In this document: piece by piece, positions 7,351-13,927 of the stretch
Position numbering within the stretch: position 1 is the first letter of the stretch
Layout of the letters: each line of letters opens with the position of its first letter
Assembly (NCBI GenBank): GCA_002394125.1
Contig: DGSY01000004.1
Coordinates: 6,426-26,361 of the forward strand
Reading direction: 5' to 3'
From: Ruminococcus sp. UBA4350
GTDB taxonomy: Bacteria > Bacillota > Clostridia > Oscillospirales > Ruminococcaceae
Length of the DNA stretch: 19,936 bases
The notes under the pieces: model-generated
Told to the model about the DNA's origin: nothing
Databases searched by the model: none
The model's input: the letters and a program-made list of their open reading frames with translations, nothing else
Position numbers and translations under genes: made by a program

Positions 7351-8010
7351 TCATGCTTCATCGGTTTGCAGTCCGGCTTTCAGATTCTCCATGCTCTCCG
7401 CAAGCGCATCGAATACCGCCGGTGCTGCATCCGGATCAAGCGGCTGCACGATCCGTCCCGACCGGACAAGCATCTGCGCGGCGCGGACACCGTTCCCGTT
7501 ATGCACCGAAAAATCGCGCAGCATCCTGCCGAGCTTTTCGGGATCATCATTATACAGCAGTTCACGGACTGTCTGAAAGGCACGCTGCATATCGCCGAGC
7601 CCGTCACCGAGCCATGTGACACGGATTCCCTTGCGGGCGGCAAATGTGCTTTGTCCGATCAGATGCATTGCGCCGCCGAATTCGTCCCTTGCGGCGATCA
7701 CGACCCTACGGATCCCGCCCATGACCAGCGTTCCCATGCACATGATGCAGGGTTCCAGTCCGGCATAGAGCGTATATGCGTGTTTATCCGGAAATCTGGC
7801 TGTATCGAGATTCCGGATCGCTTCGGTCTCGGCGTGTGCCGCCGCAGGATTCGGCACCGTCCGTTCGCAGGTCATATTTCTGCCCTCGGAAATGATATTC
7901 CCGTTTTCATCGGTGATGACCGCAGCGATCGCCTTGCTGCCCTTGCAGACGGACAGCCATTCCAGTGCAAAGATTCTCTGCCAGTGCTGCGGCAGCTCTG
8001 CATAGCGCAT
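7351..8010 (-). CDS. Zinc-dependent nucleoside/cytidine-type deaminase with C-terminal extension
   Basis: A 219-residue cytosolic protein. I chose the ATG at 8010 because AGGAGGTG lies seven bases upstream; an in-frame ATG at 8028 would place that RBS inside the gene. The zinc-binding signature of the CMP/dCMP deaminase fold is complete: His59-Ala-Glu61 (catalytic Glu) and Pro87-Cys88-Ile-Met-Cys91. The arrangement resembles guanine or tRNA-adenosine deaminases and riboflavin-type deaminases, but the family core is about 150 residues; the last 70-90 residues (after GIRVTWLG) match nothing I recognise. It contains the phrase SKAIAAVITDENGNIISEGRN, typical of the nucleoside deaminase substrate pocket. 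First gene of a unit with thpR and GH16, under the promoter at 8041-8069. The substrate cannot be assigned. Confidence 0.83.
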   Translation of the reverse strand: MRYAELPQHWQRIFALEWLSVCKGSKAIAAVITDENGNIISEGRNMTCERTVPNPAAAHAETEAIRNLDTARFPDKHAYTLYAGLEPCIMCMGTLVMGGIRRVVIAARDEFGGAMHLIGQSTFAARKGIRVTWLGDGLGDMQRAFQTVRELLYNDDPEKLGRMLRDFSVHNGNGVRAAQMLVRSGRIVQPLDPDAAPAVFDALAESMENLKAGLQTDEA

Positions 8011-8031
8011 CGGAGCACCTCCTGTCATTCG

Positions 8032-8064
8032 CTTTTTCTCATTATAGCAGATAATGAGAAAAAG
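8032..8064. repeat. Perfect 14-bp palindrome overlapping the deaminase promoter
   Basis: CTTTTTCTCATTAT (8032-8045) and ATAATGAGAAAAAG (8051-8064) are exact reverse complements around a five-base AGCAG centre. The palindrome covers the -10 box, the spacer and the presumed start of transcription. It could be a repressor operator, or form a hairpin at the very 5' end of the transcript. Confidence 0.8.
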
Positions 8065-8069
8065 TGCAA
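8041..8069 (-). promoter_or_regulatory. Sigma-A-type promoter of the deaminase-thpR-GH16 unit
   Basis: Read leftward, TTGCAC (8064-8069), 17 bases, then TATAAT (8041-8046). It shares the core ATCC[A/G]TTGCACTTTT with the promoters at 19-47 and 18465-18493. It lies about 20 bases upstream of the deaminase RBS. Confidence 0.75.
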
Positions 8070-8079
8070 CGGATGAGGG

Positions 8080-8102
8080 AAAAACAGGAATAAAACTTCC
8101 TG
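8080..8102 (-). terminator. Rho-independent terminator upstream of the deaminase promoter
   Basis: On the minus strand, CAGGAA (8097-8102... read as TTCCTG on plus) pairs with TTCCTG across a six-base loop and is followed by five Ts (8080-8084). No intact gene ends immediately before it; it closes the short open frame at 8110-8188 or serves the membrane-protein operon further upstream, from which the MITE now separates it. Confidence 0.6.
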
Positions 8103-8109
8103 ATTCATA

Positions 8110-8188
8110 TCACAGGCCGCAGCTGCCGGGACCCGCAGAACAGCAGACGCACAGATGCTCAGCCTGAACTGAAGTCTGTCTCTGAAAG
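8110..8188 (-). pseudogene. Possible 3' remnant of a small Cys-rich gene cut by the MITE
   Basis: Reading left from the MITE edge, an open frame ends in a Cys-rich tail (AEHLCVCCSAGPGSCGL, stop at 8110-8112), eight bases before a good terminator hairpin. The upstream part of the frame lies wholly in the MITE, with no RBS-supported start. Stop followed by terminator suggests the true end of a disrupted gene, but the tail is too short to identify and could be chance. Confidence 0.22.
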
Positions 8189-8351
8189 TAGGGCGTGTTG
8201 ACACTAAAATAATATGCGGATTTTTGAGATGATTTTGTTCCGTTCAAGGCAAAAATCCGCAGGCGGGCTGTCGCCCGGCAAGGATTTTTAACGACGAACG
8301 GGGCAAAATCAGCCAAAAAGACGCGGTTAGGCTTAGTGTCAACACGCCCTA
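8189..8351. mobile_element. MITE-like non-coding element with perfect 19-bp inverted ends
   Basis: TAGGGCGTGTTGACACTAA (8189-8207) and its exact reverse complement (8333-8351) bound 163 bp. If the outer TA is a target duplication, the ends proper are 17 bp. Internal sequence is also largely self-complementary: GATTTTGTTCCGTTC pairs with GAACGGGGCAAAATC, then AAAAATCC with GGATTTTT, then a GGGC-tgtc-GCCC tip. The whole element could therefore fold into one long hairpin. It has no transposase, so it would depend on a transposase elsewhere recognising these ends. TA flanks are typical of IS630/Tc1-type and some IS5-type elements; the family is not assigned. Confidence 0.82.
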
Positions 8352-8367
8352 ATTTTTCTGAATAAGT

Positions 8368-8407
8368 CTGACACGCCCTTGCCGTTGAAAAGCGAAGGGC
8401 GTGTCAG
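8368..8407. repeat. 13-bp palindrome sharing the MITE end motif
   Basis: CTGACACGCCCTT (8368-8380) and AAGGGCGTGTCAG (8395-8407) are exact reverse complements around a 14-base loop. The core ACACGCCCT also forms the MITE ends 17 bases away. No T-tract follows on either strand, so it is a poor terminator. It may be a collapsed copy of a related element. Confidence 0.7.
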
Positions 8408-8499
8408 GATGATTTACGATATCCGGTCATTTCATGATAATCGAAAAACGGTGTAAATACGCGTAATGCCGTGAAGCCATTCCCTGCTCAGGGCGCAGA

Positions 8500-8858
8500 T
8501 CACGGAAGCGCTTTATCTAAAAAAATCCGCTCGCTTTCTGCTTTTGTCACAGTCAGCGCCGCTGCTTTCGCCGGATAAGATGCGAGCTGCACCTGACCCT
8601 TGCCGTTCCGGATCTCGATCGGGATGTATACAGATCCGGAGGGCGGAAGTGTCCACGAATCGACGCAATCCTCATGCGTGATCGCCGGAAGAACCCCGAC
8701 GATATTCTGATGCAGCAGGAAGGAGTCCCTTCCCGGCCGTATCTCTGATTCATATTCCAGATACACATCCGCGACGCCGCTGACATTTTCCGGTGCAGTG
8801 ACCACGATATCTGCGGCAGTATCCGAGACCGTCCGGATACTGACCTGAATCCCCTCCG
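8500..8858 (-). pseudogene. Out-of-frame C-terminal beta-rich domain split from the neighbouring membrane protein
   Basis: Minus-strand frame open from about 8895 to the stop at 8500-8502. From the neighbour's stop onward it reads CLTEGIQVSIRTVSDTAADI, then VVTAPENVSGVADVYLEYES and onward to RIFLDKALP. Alternating hydrophobic strands and proline-glycine turns suggest a beta-sandwich. There is no ATG, GTG or TTG in the frame before a GTG at 8805, and that GTG has no RBS, so it is unlikely to be an independent gene. The upstream membrane protein stops at 8859 in the next phase, so one base lost (or two gained) near 8859-8870 would explain both. The domain is not one I recognise; a separate gene with a non-standard start remains possible. 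Confidence 0.5.
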
Positions 8859-10481
8859 TCAGGCAGCTGTCAGCTGCCGCACCCGGTTCCAGTAGTCAGC
8901 ATAGGAATTGTTTCCGACAAAATGATAACCGGCATAGACCTCGCGGTAAAAGAACCAGTTGGCATTCCGGATCCACGGGCCGAAAAGATCATAATCCAGA
9001 TGTATCGTTGAAACGCAGTCAAAATCCTGCGCCCGAAATACATCCATGTAATGCTGACGTGCTTCATCGGTCAGACAGTGAATGATGTAATCCGTTCCGC
9101 TGGGCTGATACTGATCTGTGACTGTTTCCAGCGCGGAAGCATAGGCTGAAAAAACACGGCGGTTTCCGACGATTTCCAGCGATGTCTGCAAATCCTCTGC
9201 ACAATTCAGGAGATATCCGCCTAATTCAGGAACCTCGGTGCCCGTTCGCTCCCACGGCAAATCCGTAACCGTCCAGCTTACTGCGATCATTCCCGCCGCA
9301 GCACCCAGCACGATCTGTCCCTGCTGCATTTTTTCAGATATCCGTTCAGCCGGTTTCAGTCTGACGATCAGAAGCCGGATGAGATTCACCAGCTCTGTAT
9401 AGATCAGGATCAGCAGTGTTCCGATCAGGAAATCATGAAAGATCCAGCCGCCGCCGCTGAACAGCTTGTATTCCTCAGCTGCTCCGAAGCAGGAAAGCAT
9501 CGCAAAGGCCGGCACACCGAAGCGCCGGACATTCTCCCAGCTGATTTTCCGGATCAGCAGGATCAGGTATCCTGCACAAAGTGCCAGACACAGAAGAACC
9601 GGCACGGACAGATCCACATCATAATAATAAAACGGATGCTCATGCGGCATATTGAAATACCAGCTCTGATAATATGCCGAAAAGAAATTTTTGCGGAGCC
9701 AGATCAGCGGATGTCCGCGTGTAATGCAGACGGCAAGTACAAACACCGTCAGGCTGATCCCCAGAAGCATCAGTCCCGCAGCCGCAAATGTGCGCCGGAT
9801 GCTTTTGAAGCGGATCACCGTCAGGAGCATTGTCAGCAAAAATATTGCAATACAGCATACGACACCGTAATCATTTCCCCAGACCGTTGAGAGACCTGCT
9901 GTGCAGGATAAAAGGACAATATGAAAATAGAACTGCCGGCCTTCGCTCCAGTCCTCATGCTTTTCAAGCCGCTTTGAGATCAACAGATAAATCAGAATGC
10001 AGACCGGAAGAATCAGTCCGCGGATATTCCGCGCGGAATTTCCGCCCTTCGCCATGATCTCCAGAGAACGGTTTACCGGCAGAAACAAAAAATACAGGGA
10101 AAGCAGCGCAGGCACCAGCCAGTTCCGGCGGAATCTGACCGCACAGAAGCCAAAGCACAGCATTAAGATCGACAGCGACGATACATAATCATATGCCACG
10201 ACACCCGCTGCATAGCTGCCGCCGAACAGAAATGTCACCGCTGCTGTCAGAAACAGATGTCCGCTTCCCAGATATACGGTAAAATCCACGAACGGGATCT
10301 GTCCGCTCAGCAGACGGCGTATCACATTATAGCTCTGAAATGTGCCGTTGATCGCGATATAGTCAAGCGTTTGATTGTGACCGTAAGCACGGAGATAAAA
10401 GATGACCAGCAAAAACACAACGGAGAATGCAAGTCCGGCCGGATGTGTAAAAACATTCTTTTTCTTATTCTGAAGTTCCAT
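8859..10481 (-). CDS. GT-C-like polytopic membrane glycosyltransferase, probably C-terminally truncated
   Basis: A 540-residue integral membrane protein with about ten hydrophobic segments between residues 15 and 410, then a soluble tail. The first outer loop after helix 1 has acidic and aromatic residues (YGHNQTLDYIAING...DFTVYLGSGHLF), in the position of the acidic motif of GT-C enzymes that use polyprenyl-phosphate sugars. The C-terminal 120 residues (WERTGTEVPELGGYLLNCAED onward) look like the extracytoplasmic domain often found in such proteins. The ATG overlaps the end of the upstream GT2 gene by 17 bases, with a weak AAGGA upstream, so translation is coupled. Last gene of the seven-gene operon. 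It may continue out of frame into the domain at 8500-8858. Family membership (GT39/GT83-like) is inferred from topology, not a clear signature. Confidence 0.65.
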   Translation of the reverse strand: MELQNKKKNVFTHPAGLAFSVVFLLVIFYLRAYGHNQTLDYIAINGTFQSYNVIRRLLSGQIPFVDFTVYLGSGHLFLTAAVTFLFGGSYAAGVVAYDYVSSLSILMLCFGFCAVRFRRNWLVPALLSLYFLFLPVNRSLEIMAKGGNSARNIRGLILPVCILIYLLISKRLEKHEDWSEGRQFYFHIVLLSCTAGLSTVWGNDYGVVCCIAIFLLTMLLTVIRFKSIRRTFAAAGLMLLGISLTVFVLAVCITRGHPLIWLRKNFFSAYYQSWYFNMPHEHPFYYYDVDLSVPVLLCLALCAGYLILLIRKISWENVRRFGVPAFAMLSCFGAAEEYKLFSGGGWIFHDFLIGTLLILIYTELVNLIRLLIVRLKPAERISEKMQQGQIVLGAAAGMIAVSWTVTDLPWERTGTEVPELGGYLLNCAEDLQTSLEIVGNRRVFSAYASALETVTDQYQPSGTDYIIHCLTDEARQHYMDVFRAQDFDCVSTIHLDYDLFGPWIRNANWFFYREVYAGYHFVGNNSYADYWNRVRQLTAA

Positions 10482-11286
10482 GTTTCACATCCTTATCCGG
10501 CTGATATGCACCCGCAGCGTTTTTCAGGAGTATTTTCATCAGCTCTGCATTTCCTTTCAGGAAACTGATCTTTGTCGGCGTTTTCTGATGCCGCGGATAG
10601 GCACGCGTCACAGGTATCTCGCACACCTTGTAGCCGAGCTGACTTGCCCGGACTGAAAGATACGCGAGCAGCTCATAGCCAGAAAACACATCGCGCAGCG
10701 GCTGCACGCGCCGGTCACGCAGATACCGTGCAGAATAGCCGCGGTAGGCATTGGTCGTATCCGTAAAATGAAAGTGCGCGGTCAGTGAGATCACAGGCGC
10801 ATGGATCAGGCGCAGTGCAGCTGCACGGATCAGCGGCGTATTCACTGCTTTTCCGCCCGGTACATACCGGGAGCCCTGTACCAGATCATAGCCTTCATCC
10901 AGCTTCCGGATAAAATCAGGGATATTCTCCACACTGTCTTTATTATTGCCGTCAACCGTAATGATCCCTTTGTAGCGCCTTTGCAGCGCAAACCAGATCC
11001 CAATGCGGAGCTGCGCCCCCTGTCTGCCGGTGCCGGTCTTGGTCAATAATGTATTCACCTGCAATGCCTGAAGCCTCCGGTGCTCCATGCTGCCGTCCGC
11101 GGAGCCGCCGTCACAAATTATGATATCGGCATATGCGGCGGCCGATATCCTTTTCATGCGCTTCAGCTCGGTCAGAATGCGGTTTCCCTCGTTGATCACA
11201 GGGATCAGGACGGCGTAATCCGATGATTTTTCTGAAAACACACTGCTTTCAAAATCCGGAACGCCCTGTATATTATGATGCTCCAT
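10465..11286 (-). CDS. DPM1-like family 2 glycosyltransferase
   Basis: A 273-residue soluble enzyme with a GT-A fold. Nucleotide-binding strand AVLIPVINEGNRI (about 25-37), then CDGGSADGS (58-66), the usual D-x-S-x-D-x-T/S motif, and TVDGNNKDS (110-118) where most relatives have a DAD/DGD metal site. The sequence from LVQGSRYVPGG to FTDTTNAYRGYS is typical of dolichol/polyprenyl-phosphate sugar synthases, which make polyprenyl-P-sugars from nucleotide sugars at the inner membrane face. There is no C-terminal membrane segment. It overlaps the upstream TIM-barrel gene by 14 bases and the downstream GT-C gene by 17, so it probably supplies the lipid-linked sugar to that neighbour (inference). 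Sugar unknown. Confidence 0.85.
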   Translation of the reverse strand: MEHHNIQGVPDFESSVFSEKSSDYAVLIPVINEGNRILTELKRMKRISAAAYADIIICDGGSADGSMEHRRLQALQVNTLLTKTGTGRQGAQLRIGIWFALQRRYKGIITVDGNNKDSVENIPDFIRKLDEGYDLVQGSRYVPGGKAVNTPLIRAAALRLIHAPVISLTAHFHFTDTTNAYRGYSARYLRDRRVQPLRDVFSGYELLAYLSVRASQLGYKVCEIPVTRAYPRHQKTPTKISFLKGNAELMKILLKNAAGAYQPDKDVKHGTSE

Positions 11287-12076
11287 ACTGTCTCATCAAG
11301 CCTCCGATATACTGCATGACATCCGTGCGTGTGTCGCTGTCGCCGGGATCGCCCATTTCAACGGACACACATCCCTGATAGCCCTCCTCCGACAGCACCG
11401 AAAGGATCTCCCCGTGCAGCTTCCGCGCACGGATCGGTTTCAGATACGGCTCACTGATATGCACATGACTGATCTGATCTGCGGCGCCCTTCAGGAATGC
11501 AGCAGTCTCACCGTTCTCTATCATAGTGCCGATATCCAGATTCAGCTTCAGACCCTTGCTGCCGATCCGGCGAACCAAAGCCAGTGCCTCGGCCGTGGTA
11601 TTGATGAAATTGGTGCCGTAAATCGCCGGATTGGCCTCAATGCCGATCACAGCGCCGTGCGCCTCCGCATAATCAGCCAGCTCCCGAAAGAATCCGTCGG
11701 CAGCGCTGCTGTCAGCCCCCTCCGGCAGATTCCGGTTTTTCGGGCAGCCGAACACAAGATGCGGACAGCGGGCAGCTTCTGCAAACCGGATTGCTTCCTT
11801 CGTATATGCAAGCAGGATCTCACGCTGCTCCGGATCCGCAAACAGGTTCTCTTTCCGGCCGTACCAGATCGACTGCATTGAGGAAATGCGCAGCCCGAAG
11901 CGCGTCTCCAGATCCTGCGACCATGCACGGATCTCCGCAAGCCTCCGGTAGGGCTCCTCCGGAATGATGCGCGTCGGTGCGATCTCCAGCATCGTGAAGC
12001 CCGCGTCCCGCAGCCTCCGGTACATCATTTCATCCTGCTGTGCGGTCCAGGCGATATTGCTGAAGCTCCATTTCAT
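11273..12076 (-). CDS. Xylose-isomerase-like TIM-barrel sugar isomerase/epimerase
   Basis: A 267-residue protein. I chose the ATG at 12076 because AGGAGG lies seven bases upstream and the ATG overlaps the SDR stop by four bases (ATGA); a longer start at 12100 lacks an RBS. The AP-endonuclease-2/xylose-isomerase-like fold shows the expected metal ligands: Glu147 (GIEANP), Asp181 (LNLDIGT), His206 (HVHISEP) and Glu240 (SVEMGD). Members isomerise or epimerise keto/aldo sugars, inositols and their phosphates; DNA endonuclease IV is a distant cousin, unlikely here given the sugar-pathway neighbours. It probably acts on a sugar intermediate between the FAD oxidoreductase and SDR steps, but the substrate is not deducible. 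Confidence 0.82.
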   Translation of the reverse strand: MKWSFSNIAWTAQQDEMMYRRLRDAGFTMLEIAPTRIIPEEPYRRLAEIRAWSQDLETRFGLRISSMQSIWYGRKENLFADPEQREILLAYTKEAIRFAEAARCPHLVFGCPKNRNLPEGADSSAADGFFRELADYAEAHGAVIGIEANPAIYGTNFINTTAEALALVRRIGSKGLKLNLDIGTMIENGETAAFLKGAADQISHVHISEPYLKPIRARKLHGEILSVLSEEGYQGCVSVEMGDPGDSDTRTDVMQYIGGLMRQYGAS

Positions 12077-13008
12077 ACAGACGCCTCCTGCTTCTCCCAT
12101 CGTTCCATAAAGTCTGCGATCTCACGCATTTCTGCGTCCCTGCCGCAAAGATACCCGTCCGATCCGCCGAATGCTTCCGCATAGAGGCTCCGCAGATCAT
12201 AATCAAACGGCTGCCTGCCGGGAATTTCATTGCTCCATCCGGATTGATGCCGCACTGCCTGATAGACCTCCGCCGCGCTGACAGACGGTGTACAGAGATG
12301 CACCAGCGGCAGCTTTTCATGCAGGGCCGTGGAAATATCGCGCCAGAGTCTTGCGAGATGATAGAACTGAAAGCGGCTGCGGCTGTCCGTAAAGCAAAGT
12401 GCATTGAATGACGATGCTGCAAACCATTCCCGCAGCGCAGGAAAATCACAGTCGGTTTTCATCGCGTAAAATCCGTTCGCTCCGGGGATATATGATGACT
12501 TTACAAGGCTGCTCTGCGCAGAGAGCTCTGCGTATTTGTCTGCCTTCAGCATGGCCGGAACGATCCGGTGCAGATCATAGAGAAAATTCTTTTTCAGCCC
12601 CCTGCCGTAAAGCGCCGGCAGACGAATGACTGTGACGGCTGCATGATCCTCCCGCACCCACTGCTCCAGCTGAAAGCGGTTCCTTCCGTATGCAGATTCC
12701 GCATCCGGTACGGCAGTCTCATCCTTTCCGCGGCTGTCACTGAACACCGCGATCGTGGAGATCAGCACCACACGCTCCGGACGGATCATGCGCAGATTCT
12801 CACGCGCCGCCTTCATGACCTCCAGATCCTGCTCCGGTGCGGTATTGGCAAGAAACATGGCTGCCGGAACGCCTGCATAGATGCAGCATTCCGGCCGGCT
12901 CCCGTAATATTCCTTCACATCAGAGGAATGACACTCTGCCGAGAACGAATGCAGCTGCCGGAGATTGCCGCCGACAAAGCCCGTCGCGCCGACTAACAGA
13001 TCCTTCAT
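12073..13008 (-). CDS. Extended SDR, NAD-dependent nucleotide-sugar epimerase/dehydratase-like
   Basis: A 311-residue protein; start at 13008 because AGGAGG lies six bases upstream and the protein then opens directly with the Rossmann strand (MKDLLVGATGFVGGNL, GxxGxxG at 7-13). A longer start at 13041 would overlap the upstream gene and lacks an RBS. The catalytic Ser/Thr lies in VLISTIAVFS (Ser84/Thr85), and the tyrosine motif is Tyr107-Gly-Arg-Asn-Arg111, with Arg where SDRs have Lys. ALYGRG and a C-terminal substrate domain follow, as in nucleotide-sugar epimerases and reductases. The Lys-to-Arg change could lower activity or shift chemistry. It starts ten bases after the GT2 stop and overlaps the TIM-barrel gene by four. 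Confidence 0.82.
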   Translation of the reverse strand: MKDLLVGATGFVGGNLRQLHSFSAECHSSDVKEYYGSRPECCIYAGVPAAMFLANTAPEQDLEVMKAARENLRMIRPERVVLISTIAVFSDSRGKDETAVPDAESAYGRNRFQLEQWVREDHAAVTVIRLPALYGRGLKKNFLYDLHRIVPAMLKADKYAELSAQSSLVKSSYIPGANGFYAMKTDCDFPALREWFAASSFNALCFTDSRSRFQFYHLARLWRDISTALHEKLPLVHLCTPSVSAAEVYQAVRHQSGWSNEIPGRQPFDYDLRSLYAEAFGGSDGYLCGRDAEMREIADFMERWEKQEASV

Positions 13009-13018
13009 TTCATACCTC

Positions 13019-13927
13019 CTATTTCTGAATGATCTCAACATCGCTGACCAGATACCGCTGCCGCCGGAAGATGATCTCCAAAAGCAGAGACAGATACCGG
13101 ATCACAATGCTCATGATCAGAAACACACCCGCAAAGCCGAATGTAATAAAGAGTGCCAGTGTCGTCCAGCCCTCGATCGGGATGCCCATACAAAAAATCA
13201 CGATCGTATAGATCAGCTCCGCGACCGCAAGCAGCAGCATGACGCCGGTGATGACGGCACTGAAACGGTATCCGAGACGTGTATAGAGCAGAAGACTTTC
13301 CACGCCGGTCGAAAATGATGTGTTGCGTTCATGCGCACGGACACTGTCACTGCACATACGCTGATACGGGAGACCGGATGCCGCAAATGCGGATTTTCTG
13401 TACGGCAGATATTCGCTGATCGCATGGACGCGGTTCACGGCGCGGCGCGTGACGATGCTGAAGCATTCCGTACCGATCTGCGCACTGCCGCCGGAGCTTG
13501 CATTGAACAGCTGATAGAAGATCCTGCCGGAAAGTGCGGTATCCCGCGGCGCGACGGACATGATATCATATTTTCCGCGCATCGCCTCAAATGCCTTTCC
13601 GAGCAGCTCTGCATCAAACTGATCCTGTGTGCTTTCCATCTGATAGATATAGTCGCCGATCGCCATATCTATGCCTGCATTCATTGCTGCCTCTTTTCCC
13701 TGAAAGCTGCTCATGTGAATGATGGTCAGCGGCTTTGAAAAATCCCTGCTGATCTGCCGCAGCGTTTCGACAGTCTGATCGGTGCTGTGATCGTCTGCCA
13801 CAATGATCTCGAACCGCTCAAACAGCTCGGTGAATTTCCTGTATACCGTCTCAACGAAACCGGCAGCAGTCCCGCTGTCGTTATGCACATAGATCACAGC
13901 GGAGATAAACGCTTTTTCTTTATTCAT
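13019..13927 (-). CDS. GtrB/ArnC-like membrane-anchored family 2 glycosyltransferase
   Basis: A 302-residue protein; the ATG at 13927 has GAGGTG upstream and overlaps the FAD oxidoreductase stop by eight bases. A longer start at 13981 adds residues without homology. The GT-A domain is at about 8-215 (strand SAVIYVHND, then ADDHSTDQT at 44-52), followed by two hydrophobic segments (about 222-246 and 254-282), the layout of GtrB, ArnC and YfdH-type polyprenyl-phosphate sugar synthases. The DxD metal-binding motif normally found after GDYIYQM is replaced by EST (MESTQDQ, 97-103), an unusual loss that might mean altered metal use or an inactive partner. Together with the GT-C gene upstream it makes a plausible lipid-sugar donor/transferase pair. 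Confidence 0.83.
   Translation of the reverse strand: MNKEKAFISAVIYVHNDSGTAAGFVETVYRKFTELFERFEIIVADDHSTDQTVETLRQISRDFSKPLTIIHMSSFQGKEAAMNAGIDMAIGDYIYQMESTQDQFDAELLGKAFEAMRGKYDIMSVAPRDTALSGRIFYQLFNASSGGSAQIGTECFSIVTRRAVNRVHAISEYLPYRKSAFAASGLPYQRMCSDSVRAHERNTSFSTGVESLLLYTRLGYRFSAVITGVMLLLAVAELIYTIVIFCMGIPIEGWTTLALFITFGFAGVFLIMSIVIRYLSLLLEIIFRRQRYLVSDVEIIQK

Noticed and set aside
8110..8316. A 68-codon minus-strand frame
   Set aside because: Its first two thirds lie inside the MITE and no RBS precedes its start. Only the short tail outside the element is kept, as a weak remnant.
8368..8407. The palindrome as a terminator of the glycan operon
   Set aside because: The stem is good, but no T-tract follows on either strand.
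13008..13041. Longer N-termini for the SDR, the TIM-barrel protein, the deaminase and the GT-C gene
   Set aside because: In each case the longer start lacks an RBS, while the chosen ATG has one at proper distance and begins at the first conserved strand.
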